Origin: an uncultured Erysipelotrichaceae bacterium
Lineage (GTDB): Bacteria; Bacillota_I; Bacilli_A; RF39; UBA660
Direction of reading: 5' to 3'
Assembly: GCA_948439995.1 (NCBI GenBank)
Contig: CAOJNP010000005.1
Span: 1-55,650, forward strand
Length of the DNA: 55,650 nt
The position numbers were made by a program, and so were the translations under genes. Position 1 is the stretch's first letter, and each line of letters starts with the position of its first letter. Shown piece by piece: positions 1 to 7,245 of this stretch. The notes under the pieces are model-generated. The model worked only from the letters and a program-made list of their open reading frames with translations, was not told the origin of the DNA and ran no database searches.

Positions 1-2
1 CT

Positions 3-1304
3 AATGTAAGTGGCACAACATCTAAGAGTAATAATGCAATACAAAATTCAGCAGGACTTACTAAGTGTGATAACCATAATTACAGAAAATATGATGACAG
101 AGAATATGATATTGAAATTATTAGAGGCAGTTCTTCTCTTGTTGATGATGTGAGTAAGTTATATAAAGATGAGTTTGATGAGGCAAAAGAAGAATACAAT
201 GCCAAACAAACAAGAGCAAATAGGAAAATAAAAGATTATTTCACTCATATTAGTAACAATTCTAAAAGCGATCTTGCTTGTGAAATAATCATAGAACTTG
301 GAGATAAGAAGTATTGGGATACAAAGGATATAAAGTTTAAAAAACGAATGACAAATGTATTTAAACAACAAGTTATTGATTTAGAAACAATGTTACCTAC
401 TTTTAAAATAGCAAGTGCTATTATTCATTATGATGAAACAAGTCCACATCTCCATATTGTTGGCGTTCCCATTAAATTTGGCGGTAAAAATGGGATGAAG
501 AAACAAATTGGAAAAAGTGATGTATTTACTAAAGAATCACTTCGTAAACTCCAAGATAAAATGAGAATGCTTTGTATTGAATCATTCAATAAAGAATATA
601 ATCTTACTAACTCGTTAAAAGGCAAGAAAAAAGGCAGAAATCGAGATTATCATATAATTGAAATGGATGACTATATGGAAATGAAAGAGCATCTAGAAAA
701 AAATCAAGAAAGACTAGAAGTAGCCAATAAAAAATCATTAGAACTTGATAATCATACTAAAGAAGTAAAAGAAATTATAAACGATTTAAAAACCACTTTA
801 ACTTCAAAAGAAAAATATGTATTGAAACAAGAAGATAAAGACAAATTAGTATCTTACATTGATTCTGTTAGTAAAACAAATGATGAATATAAGAAAATTC
901 AAACACTCTCTATCACTCTTAATAATGTTGATACCGAAATAAAGGAAAATCATGATAAAATCAAAACACTTACTGAAAATAATGAGGCACTTACTTTAAG
1001 AGTAGAAACATTAACCAAAAATATCAAAAATAAGGATAAGGAAATCGAAGAACTCCAAGAAGAAAATCATTCATTAAAAACCACATTAGAATTTTGGAAA
1101 GATAAATTTTTAAGAGTTATGTCTTTAATCAAAGATAAGTTATTTGGTAAAGAAAAAGAACGAGAAAAATATTTTGATGTATCGAAAGACTTATATAAAA
1201 AAGGCATTATTAAGGAAGACACATTTAATGAGTTAAAGGATAAATATAAATTTAGTAAAGAACACGAAGATAAAGGAAAAGACGATATAGATTTAGAAAT
1301 TTAA
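3..1304 (+). CDS. MobV (Mob_Pre) plasmid relaxase, 5'-truncated by the window edge
   Basis: Relaxase that nicks and covalently holds the origin of transfer during plasmid or integrative-element mobilization. The frame is open to the left edge, so the gene starts outside the window; the GTG at 150 is internal. The N-terminal part carries the family's SNNAIQNSAGL and HNYRKYDD signatures. The histidine/acid motif HYDETSPHLH (bases 426-455) matches the HxDE...PHxH active-site motif of MOBV enzymes. The C-terminal half is a long Lys/Glu-rich coiled coil, as usual in this family. About 433 codons are visible, close to a full-length Mob. A second, truncated relative lies at 2958-3368, so this end of the window is a mobile-element zone. 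Family call is firm; whether the element is still active cannot be told. Confidence 0.9.
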   Translation, partial: NVSGTTSKSNNAIQNSAGLTKCDNHNYRKYDDREYDIEIIRGSSSLVDDVSKLYKDEFDEAKEEYNAKQTRANRKIKDYFTHISNNSKSDLACEIIIELGDKKYWDTKDIKFKKRMTNVFKQQVIDLETMLPTFKIASAIIHYDETSPHLHIVGVPIKFGGKNGMKKQIGKSDVFTKESLRKLQDKMRMLCIESFNKEYNLTNSLKGKKKGRNRDYHIIEMDDYMEMKEHLEKNQERLEVANKKSLELDNHTKEVKEIINDLKTTLTSKEKYVLKQEDKDKLVSYIDSVSKTNDEYKKIQTLSITLNNVDTEIKENHDKIKTLTENNEALTLRVETLTKNIKNKDKEIEELQEENHSLKTTLEFWKDKFLRVMSLIKDKLFGKEKEREKYFDVSKDLYKKGIIKEDTFNELKDKYKFSKEHEDKGKDDIDLEI

Positions 1305-1334
1305 GTATTTCTAAATCTTTTTAAATATGAAAAA

Positions 1335-1358
1335 ACAGACTGCTGAAATGCAGTCTGT
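1335..1358 (-). terminator. Intrinsic terminator for the minus-strand fusion gene
   Basis: A perfect 9-bp stem (ACAGACTGC / GCAGTCTGT) with a 6-nt loop lies two bases past the minus-strand stop codon and is followed on the minus strand by a run of T. It also sits just after the relaxase gene and may stop plus-strand transcripts, although the T-run there is weaker and interrupted. Confidence 0.85.
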
Positions 1359-1359
1359 C

Positions 1360-2601
1360 CTAAATGTGTTTTCTTTTTCTATCTTCAAGAATTTTTTCGA
1401 TAATAGATGGCACCTCATTCCAATTATCTGTTTGATAACCAGAATAATTTGGATTAAAAAGTCCAAATAAAATTGTGCTTATTCCAGCCAAATTAGCTTC
1501 CTCAATATGTCTTAAATCATTATCAATTAATAAGTCATAATTATGTTCTTTTAGAAATTCAACTTTTGAATAAAAACCCAAATTGATATGATTATAATGT
1601 AGGTTATTATTTTCAAAGTATTCTACTAATCTTTTCTTTAATGAGGCATATTTATCCATCGGTCTAGCAGAAAGTAAATCCACTATATATTCTTTTTTTA
1701 TTAATTCATCCAAACAATCTGTTGTACCATCTTTAATTTTGCCGAACGCCATCTTTTCTCGATACTCACTCCAAAATTTTGCAAGTTCTGGATCTCCCCA
1801 TTTGTATTCTTTATTAGGATCTATATCTGGATTTTCTTGTAAAAATATGTCCCAATAGTACATTTCTAATTCTTTGGTAGATAATAAGGTGTCATCAATA
1901 TCCACTGCAATTTTGAATTTTGTATCTAAAGTCATTTTTAAGGTTTTTAATCTTTTTAGTTCTTGTTTTATAAATCTAACTGTTTCAAGAATTGACTTTG
2001 TAATATCGTTTAGGTCATATATTAGGGATTCTTGAGTGTCATCTTGAGGAGATAATTCATTATTAATATAACTTAAAGTTCCGTTTGGTCCAAAGAGTCC
2101 TAATAAATTTAGTTCATCTATTCGGCAGGAAAAATTTGGAATATCACTAGCTTCAGTCGGAAGATAATTTAAATTATATTTTTTTGCTAACATTTTTTGT
2201 AATTTAATATCCTCGAAATATCCAAACCAATTTTCATTGTCGTGAAAACTTCCATCTTTCAATCTAAAACCATTTATTCCGTTTTCTTGGACTTCATATT
2301 TGGGGTCAACATATGTTTTCCAATACTGATCTGCCATTAGATGTATTAAATAGCCAAAATAAAATGGATTTGATAATTGGTTATAATATTTAAAATAAAA
2401 TTCATCATAATCGTTTACTTGTCCGTCTTTTACTCTGAAATCCCAAAAATGGGTTAAATATTTGTCTTTAACACCAGAGCCAGTTTCCACATTTCTCCAA
2501 CAATCTGGAGAAACTGTACCGATTCTTAATAATGTTTCATCCATACCATATTCTTTATTAATTTCTTTTGCTATAGCTTCATGTATTCTTGCAGATGCCA
2601 T
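1360..2601 (-). CDS. Fusion: zinc-dependent phospholipase C-like domain plus HAD 5'(3')-nucleotidase-like domain
   Basis: A 413-residue protein with two recognisable halves. The N-terminal ~210 residues resemble the zinc-dependent phospholipase C family (IHEAIAKEIN near the start, then SPDCWR, THFWDF and HLMADQYWK, giving the spaced His/Asp metal ligands). The C-terminal ~170 residues are a HAD-type phosphatase of the NT5C (deoxyribonucleotidase) kind: VDIDDT is the nucleophile motif I, LLSARP motif II, and LLIDND the acidic motif. The start is set at ATG 2601 because GGGAGGG sits just upstream; the frame extends 14 codons further without a better site. It stands alone, convergent with the relaxase, with its own terminator. 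Substrate unknown; both domain calls are from motifs only. Confidence 0.7.
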   Translation of the reverse strand: MASARIHEAIAKEINKEYGMDETLLRIGTVSPDCWRNVETGSGVKDKYLTHFWDFRVKDGQVNDYDEFYFKYYNQLSNPFYFGYLIHLMADQYWKTYVDPKYEVQENGINGFRLKDGSFHDNENWFGYFEDIKLQKMLAKKYNLNYLPTEASDIPNFSCRIDELNLLGLFGPNGTLSYINNELSPQDDTQESLIYDLNDITKSILETVRFIKQELKRLKTLKMTLDTKFKIAVDIDDTLLSTKELEMYYWDIFLQENPDIDPNKEYKWGDPELAKFWSEYREKMAFGKIKDGTTDCLDELIKKEYIVDLLSARPMDKYASLKKRLVEYFENNNLHYNHINLGFYSKVEFLKEHNYDLLIDNDLRHIEEANLAGISTILFGLFNPNYSGYQTDNWNEVPSIIEKILEDRKRKHI

Positions 2602-2777
2602 AAAATCCCTCCCTTGTTCAATCGAAGTTATTAATAATTTCAATTATTTCTAGGTTAATTATATCATTTTTTCAGTATTAATAATAGATTGTAAATTTTA
2701 TTTTCAGAAAGTATTTAAAAATATCAAAAAAAGTATTATAATGTATTCAATGATTGATTCTTATATCAATCGTCTTG

Positions 2778-2794
2778 GAAAAGTTGTAGATAAC
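2778..2794 (+). repeat. 17-bp direct repeat, copy 1
   Basis: The sequence GAAAAGTTGTAGATAAC occurs here and again at 5288-5304 in the same orientation, bracketing about 2.5 kb of mobile-element remnants. Both copies sit in a hairpin, but with different 3' arms. In DNA this AT-rich a single 17-mer match is only modest evidence. Confidence 0.5.
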
Positions 2795-2881
2795 TACGAC
2801 ACTCGCACCATTGAGCAATCTATTCTAACTTTTGTTAGATTTAAACATATAGTATCAACTTCAAAAGAAGTTGATTTTTTG
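2778..2881 (+). ncRNA. Candidate small structured RNA ending in a terminator
   Basis: Three successive hairpins are packed into about 100 bases: GTTGTAG/CTACGAC (one G-U pair) at 2784-2801, TCTAAC/GTTAGA at 2824-2839, and ATCAACTTC/GAAGTTGAT at 2854-2875 followed by TTTTT. The last is a standard intrinsic terminator. A 58-codon ORF (2741-2917) covers the region, but a terminator inside it makes coding unlikely. It lies directly upstream of the mob remnant, where mobilizable plasmids often carry control RNAs or an origin of transfer. Identity unknown. Confidence 0.4.
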
Positions 2882-2957
2882 CATTTAAAGAAAGAAGGAA
2901 AAGATTTAGATGATTAAATTAAAAACAAAAGAATTATTAAAGGTATTACATTTTTAG

Positions 2958-3368
2958 CATTTATTTAAAGATGGAATGAAAAATGGTATGGAAAAACAAG
3001 TTGGTAAATCTGATGTCTTTAATAAAATAAGTTTAGTAAATATTCAAGATAAAATGAGAAAATATTGTATTAATTCCTTCAATAGGATTTATCATTTAAA
3101 CTATACTCTTAAAGCAAAAGAAGAAGGCAGAAATGTTGATATTAATGTTGCGAATATGAATGAATATAAAAAGTTCAAACGAGAACAAGAAAAATACAAA
3201 AAGATACAAAAAGAATTAAATAGTAACACAGATGAATTACAAAATAAATCTAATGAAATTAGTGATATTATTGATAATCTTAAACCTACTATCATTAATA
3301 AAAATAACTTTACTATTTCTAATGAAAATATAGATAAAATCAAAAAATATATAGAACAAACAAAATGA
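2958..3368 (+). pseudogene. Truncated MobV relaxase fragment
   Basis: The translation aligns with the first relaxase from its conserved NGMxKQxGKSDVF segment onwards (MENGME-type start at 2976), through QDKMR, SFN and the coiled coil, but stops after ~135 codons. The region that should hold the catalytic HxDE...PHxH motif is missing, and an in-frame TAG at 2955 closes the frame upstream. No Shine-Dalgarno precedes the ATG. This is the remains of a second, diverged mobilization gene rather than a duplicate of the first. Confidence 0.75.
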
Positions 3369-3429
3369 GTCTTTTTTATTTTATTTCCTCTATACTATAA
3401 TTAGGGTATGCTAAAAATAAACTTTAACT

Positions 3430-3630
3430 TTATCTTTGCTTTGTTACTGCAATATCTGCAGGTAAAAAATCATACATATCAATTACAGAATTTATTCCTT
3501 CAATCTCTGCTTCTTCAATAGATTTATTAAAAGCACTTTCAAAAAAGGCAAATTTTAAATCATGAGAAAATTCATCTATTTTTATATAACTAACAGGATA
3601 TGGGAATGCACCACGAAACCTTGCTCTTAA
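3430..3630 (-). pseudogene. Orphan C-terminal fragment of an unrecognised protein
   Basis: On the minus strand a 66-codon frame with natural-looking composition (GAFPYPVSYIKIDEF ... SVIDMYDFLPADIAVTKQR) runs to a TAA at 3430. It has no start codon near its beginning and an in-frame TAA just upstream, so it looks like the 3' end of a gene cut by rearrangement. I do not recognise the family. Confidence 0.35.
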
Positions 3631-3664
3631 TTATAACATGGAAAATTGAAAAACTAACATTTTT

Positions 3665-3708
3665 GTGTAAAAATGCACATTTAATATTGATATAATGCAT
3701 TTATGTAC
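3665..3708. repeat. Imperfect inverted repeat
   Basis: Arms of 13 bases (GTGTAAAAATGCA and TGCATTTATGTAC) match at about 10 of 13 positions around an 18-base spacer containing TATAAT. It lies between the mobile remnants and the decayed toxin-antitoxin locus. It could be a recombination or nicking site, or a promoter with an operator; the sequence alone does not decide. Confidence 0.35.
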
Positions 3709-3734
3709 GTATTTGATAAATTGTATAAAACTAA

Positions 3735-3815
3735 AAAAATATGTTTTTTTTGCCGATGTTGAGTGCTGCCATTTAATTGGGTATCACCTAAATCATTGGA
3801 TGAGTTAGGTGGATT
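3735..3815 (+). ncRNA. Antitoxin-RNA-like element of a decayed type I toxin-antitoxin locus
   Basis: This stretch closely resembles the antitoxin RNA on the minus strand at 33421-33502: the same GTTGAGTG-type block (3758 onwards), then a hairpin CACCTAA/TTAGGTG (3785-3791 with 3805-3811). The partner toxin gene lies convergently on the minus strand, immediately downstream, and is broken. Call rests on the alignment of the two loci by eye. Confidence 0.5.
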
Positions 3816-3817
3816 TC

Positions 3818-3891
3818 TTATAAATTATAGTTATAAATAGCAATAATATAAAAGGAAGATAATAATTACCAGAGCAAAGTGATTTTCTCAA
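3818..3891 (-). pseudogene. Decayed small hydrophobic toxin gene
   Basis: Read on the minus strand, the sequence aligns along most of its length with the 27-residue membrane toxin gene at 33340-33423, including the stop codon and the following CACCTAACTCA block. A 2-base deletion in the hydrophobic core shifts the frame, and the strong GGAGG site of the intact copy is missing. It therefore looks dead. Overlap with the antitoxin-like RNA keeps the convergent layout of the intact locus. Confidence 0.45.
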
Positions 3892-4254
3892 AACAATGGC
3901 AAATACGAACTGTCATTATTTTCTTTTTGTAAAGAAATAAGTAATGAAAAAGTTGTTAAGTACCCGTCCTTAAGGCAACCAATGATAGAACTTCCAATTT
4001 AAGAGATGCGAATGATATAAATATAGTCTTAAAAAAATACGAAAATGATTTAAGAGAATATTCTAACGTATTTAGGAATTTGAAAAAAAATCAAAATTCG
4101 TGATGACAGAATTGAAGAGTATGATGATTTTTTAAATGATTTATATGATGGAGATATACTTGATGACAACGATATTGATATTATTCAAAATAATAAAATA
4201 ACGATAAAAGAGATGAAGTTAAACGATAAATATGTTAAAATAATAAATAATTGA
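3883..4254 (+). pseudogene. Multiply frame-shifted remnant upstream of the 4268 gene
   Basis: Three overlapping frames give protein-like sequence in succession: FSQNNGKYELSLFSFCKEI... to a TAA at 4000, then NDRTSNLRDANDINIVLKKYENDL..., then, after a run of eight A near 4083, IRDDRIEEYDDFLNDLYDGDI... to a TGA at 4252. The simplest reading is one former gene with at least two frameshifts. Family not recognised. The end of the last frame overlaps the GAGG ribosome site of the next gene, so they were probably cotranscribed. Confidence 0.4.
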
Positions 4255-4267
4255 GGAAGTTTACATT

Positions 4268-5251
4268 ATGAAATATAATTATCCGGTTAAATATGCTGCT
4301 ATGCCAATTATAGAACAAGTTGGCTGGAGTCATGGATTAAATGAATTAAAAAGAAACTATGATGTGGTTTGTTATATAGTATCTAAATGTTATCTATTAA
4401 GTGATAAAACTAAATATAAAGAAAATGGTAAAAATGAGAAAGTGTATGAAGTTGTATTTCCATATCAAAAAGGACAATACTATAGTTGGGAGAGAGTTAC
4501 CCCTTCATTTAATGTTTTTAATCATGCTTGTACTAATTCAGATTTTGTAGAAAAAGTATTTGATAGTTATGAAGAAGCATTAGAATTTGTTACACAGAAA
4601 AATAAAAAATTATTTGATAAAACTTTGGTTCATTTATCATACACAGAAGATTTAGCTGCTCAACTTTCAAAAAAAAGAGAAGAATTCAATGATATGTTGT
4701 CTAGGTACAAAATGTTGGAGCAACAAATCTTAGCAAATACATCTGATTTCAAGCAATCTAATGTAAAAGCGTTAAATAAATTAATAATGAAGAATAAAGG
4801 TAAAATTAAAGTTTTGTCTAGTAGTTTGTATGAATTTTTAGAGTATTCTTCCTATTCAAAGTTTATTGTGTATTCTATATCTATAGAACAATATGATAAA
4901 TTGGTAACATTAATCAATAATCAAGATACATCTGATATTTCAGAGATTATGGAAAATGCTAGTCCAATTTTATACTACGACTGTGAAGCAAAAGAAAAAA
5001 ATATTATGGCCATTGATCAAGATGGCAATGTTCTATATTATATAAATGAATGGGAAACTTTAAAAAGTAATGATGAACAAAAAATACCATCTGTTGAATT
5101 AAAAGAGATAGATGATAAAACAAGTCATTTATTTACAACTGAAACACTTGAAGATATAATGCTAAGTTTTAATGAGCATAAATATATAAATCCAAATGAA
5201 ATTCAAGGATCAGTTCTAAAGAAAACTTTATTTGATAAAAATAAGGAATAA
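4268..5251 (+). CDS. Intact gene of unknown function in the mobile-element zone
   Basis: A 327-residue soluble protein, with no signal peptide or membrane segment, starting after GAGG at 4253. The N-terminal part (YPVKYAAMPIIEQVGW, NYDVVCYIVSKCYL) is compact and Tyr/aromatic-rich. The middle (residues ~115-190) is Lys/Glu-rich and probably helical, and the C-terminal third contains YYDCEAKEKNIMAIDQDGNVLYYINEWE. I recall similar uncharacterised proteins near mobilization genes in gut Firmicutes but cannot name a family. It is the only undamaged ORF between the two 17-bp repeats, so it may be cargo of the element. Confidence 0.65.
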   Translation: MKYNYPVKYAAMPIIEQVGWSHGLNELKRNYDVVCYIVSKCYLLSDKTKYKENGKNEKVYEVVFPYQKGQYYSWERVTPSFNVFNHACTNSDFVEKVFDSYEEALEFVTQKNKKLFDKTLVHLSYTEDLAAQLSKKREEFNDMLSRYKMLEQQILANTSDFKQSNVKALNKLIMKNKGKIKVLSSSLYEFLEYSSYSKFIVYSISIEQYDKLVTLINNQDTSDISEIMENASPILYYDCEAKEKNIMAIDQDGNVLYYINEWETLKSNDEQKIPSVELKEIDDKTSHLFTTETLEDIMLSFNEHKYINPNEIQGSVLKKTLFDKNKE

Positions 5252-5287
5252 TTAGTAAAAATTATTGCTACTTTTTCTTATTTTTGC

Positions 5288-5351
5288 GAAAAGTTGTAGA
5301 TAACAACTTTATTGCATCAGATTGATAGGAAACTCGAACTTTTTATTCGAG
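5288..5351 (+). repeat. 17-bp direct repeat copy 2 with two hairpins
   Basis: GAAAAGTTGTAGATAAC recurs at 5288-5304. Here it forms an 8-bp hairpin AAAGTTGT/ACAACTTT with loop AGATA. A second hairpin, CTCGAA/TTCGAG, follows at 5333-5351. The hairpin is kept in both copies although the 3' arms differ. The element may mark the right end of the mobile segment that starts near 2778. Confidence 0.4.
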
Positions 5352-5363
5352 AGTAATAAATAA

Positions 5364-5462
5364 GGTATAGGTTCTTCTTTAGTTCAAAAATGTAGGAATG
5401 CTTGTAAAAGTTCTGAATGGCTAGTTCAAACAGATAAAGTTAAAGATTTTTATAAAAAATAG
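5364..5462 (+). pseudogene. Remnant of a GNAT-type acetyltransferase
   Basis: A 32-codon open stretch after an in-frame TAA reads GIGSSLVQKCRNACKSSEWL...DKVKDFYKK and stop. GIGSSLV resembles the acetyl-CoA-binding motif A of GNAT enzymes, and the spacing to VKDFYKK fits the family's C-terminal FY(K/E)K segment. Start and N-terminal half are absent. From 5463 to 5815 I see no gene, only a 12-codon ORF at 5579 and AT-rich sequence. Confidence 0.4.
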
Positions 5463-5815
5463 TCTTTCAAGAAAATAATGACTACTTTTTAACAATTTCT
5501 TGTAAATGGATTCCAAATGGTATCAATCATAATAAAAATTGTTAAATTAGTTATAAAAATAAATAGGTGTTGATAAAATGAAAAAAGTAATTATATTAGA
5601 TTTACAATGCTAATAAAAAAATTGAATTTTCAAAACATTTCATATAACATTAATTTCATATTTTCTTTTTTTAAGAAGTTTTTAATTCATTCTAAAAGTA
5701 AAAGTGAGCATTAATAATATTATTTATAGTTATTATTTGAAATGTTAATAAGCATTGCTTGTAGCAACGAATTTTACTTTATATAATAATTCTTAAAGAA
5801 AGGAGTTTTTCTAAA

Positions 5816-6325
5816 ATGTTAAAAGAAAACATTAGATCAATAAGAAAATCCAGAGGACTTTCTCAAGAAGAACTTGCTATTAAATTAAATGTGGTAAGAC
5901 AAACAATTTCCAAATGGGAGCAAGGATTATCTGTTCCAGATTCAGAAATGTTAATCTCAATATCAGAAATTTTTGAAACACCTGTGAATATTTTACTTGG
6001 AGAAAATATTTCTGAGTCTAAAGGAGATGATTTAAAAACAATTTCTGAAAAATTAGAGATAATAAACTTGCAACTGTTGCAAAGAAAGATTGCAAGAAGA
6101 AAAATGATTCATTGGATACTTATTTCATTATGTGTAATCATAATAGTAATCTTCCTCTTTTTAATTTTATTAAATAGTCCTTATTTTAATTTTGATTATA
6201 ATAATCCTGAGAATGCTGTTTTAGGAGTTCTTTTTCATTCGTTTGAATGGTTATTTGTTAGAATAGCGCCAATTATCTTTATTGCATCGATAATTGGAAT
6301 AGTATTGACACGTAAGAAAGTTTAA
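5816..6325 (+). CDS. XRE-family regulator with C-terminal membrane segments
   Basis: 169 residues. Residues ~5-60 are a Cro/C1-type helix-turn-helix (GLSQEELAIKLNVVRQTISKWEQGLSVPDSE), a form common in Bacillota. A short linker leads to two hydrophobic segments (about 102-122 and 145-163), so the DNA-binding domain is likely tethered to the cytoplasmic membrane. AAAGGAG lies a normal distance before ATG 5816. It stands alone, so its targets cannot be inferred; the membrane part suggests sensing of an envelope signal. The 340 bases from 6326 to 6665 hold no gene that I can see. Confidence 0.8.
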   Translation: MLKENIRSIRKSRGLSQEELAIKLNVVRQTISKWEQGLSVPDSEMLISISEIFETPVNILLGENISESKGDDLKTISEKLEIINLQLLQRKIARRKMIHWILISLCVIIIVIFLFLILLNSPYFNFDYNNPENAVLGVLFHSFEWLFVRIAPIIFIASIIGIVLTRKKV

Positions 6326-6665
6326 CTTTGTATAACATATTGAATTACAATTTATTATAAAGATTAAATGATTTCAACAAAGTGGCTATCATTGATTTAT
6401 AAATAAACTTTATGCAAGTTTTATTCTATAAGTTTTTTACGAAATCCATTTAAGTTAATTTTACATTTCAGATTAACAATTTAATTTTGTCAGAGATGTT
6501 TTTTGTTAAAGTTCATTGCAAATAATAATGAAATTTGGTATAAAAGAAATTATATTATAAAAAATGGATCATCCAGTAATTTGAATAGGGATATAAATAT
6601 TATTTGAAATAAAAGTTGTTTAAGAATAATTAATTTATTATTTCATAGGATTTAATGGTGAGAAT

Positions 6666-7175
6666 ATGAAATGTACCATTGATCTACCTTATCCAAAAAT
6701 TCAGGTTCAAAAAAAAGATGTTCATACAGCTAAATTACTCATGCATAGTTATGCGGGAGAAATTAGTGAAGAAACTGCAATTCATCAATACTTATATCAA
6801 AGTTTTTTATTACAAGATCAATATGAAGAAATTGCACATGTTTTAGAAGAAATTAGTAAAACAGAAATGCATCATTTAAAAATTTTAGGACTTTTAATAA
6901 AAAAACTTGGAGTTTATCCTGTTTTTTTAGATCCAATTGTCGGACATTATGAATTTTGGAATAGTGAAAATGTTGTTTATGAAAATCATTTATCTTCTAT
7001 GTTACAAGCAAACATTGAAGCAGAAACACAAGCAATTCGGACTTATCGAGAATTGATTTATGTAATTGATGATCTATATATTAAAGAAATTTTAAAGCGA
7101 ATTGTTTTAGATGAGCGTCTTCATTTAGAAATATTTGAAACACTTTTAAAAAGTGTTTCTACAAAGTTTTCCTAA
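6666..7175 (+). CDS. Ferritin-like (rubrerythrin/bacterioferritin type) diiron protein
   Basis: 169 residues, predicted all-helical. Likely metal ligands appear in the usual four-helix order: E in SYAGEISEETA (helix 1), E-x-x-H in KTEMHHLKIL (helix 2), E in NIEAETQAIRTY (helix 3) and E-x-x-H in LDERLHLEIFE (helix 4). This fits the ferritin-like superfamily and probable iron binding or peroxide handling. A close Firmicutes group with SYAGEISE-type starts is familiar, but its precise substrate is not. It precedes a redox gene pair but has its own terminator, so the link is only by position. Confidence 0.75.
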   Translation: MKCTIDLPYPKIQVQKKDVHTAKLLMHSYAGEISEETAIHQYLYQSFLLQDQYEEIAHVLEEISKTEMHHLKILGLLIKKLGVYPVFLDPIVGHYEFWNSENVVYENHLSSMLQANIEAETQAIRTYRELIYVIDDLYIKEILKRIVLDERLHLEIFETLLKSVSTKFS

Positions 7176-7200
7176 AGTGTGAGGAAAACTTTTTCTTTTT
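7163..7200 (+). terminator. Intrinsic terminator of the ferritin-like gene
   Basis: An 11-bp perfect stem (7163-7173 with 7182-7192) is followed by a T-rich tract. The stop codon lies at the top of the left arm. Confidence 0.85.
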
Positions 7201-7209
7201 CTTTTTTTC

Positions 7210-7218
7210 TGTTATAAT
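7210..7218 (+). promoter_or_regulatory. Extended -10 promoter of the CrtI-like operon
   Basis: TGTTATAAT is a perfect extended -10 (TGnTATAAT) placed right after the preceding terminator's T tract. No good -35 is visible, as expected for this promoter class. AGGAGGGG follows before GTG 7246. Confidence 0.6.
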
Positions 7219-7245
7219 ATTTTTATTATAGGAGGGGACACGATA

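Noticed and set aside
2741-2917. 58-codon ORF before the mob remnant
   Set aside because: An intrinsic terminator and two other hairpins lie inside it and no Shine-Dalgarno precedes it; reported as an RNA candidate instead.
5579-5615. Short ORF MKKVIILDLQC with ribosome site
   Set aside because: Only about a dozen codons before stop; likely the 5' end of a lost gene with nothing further to support it.
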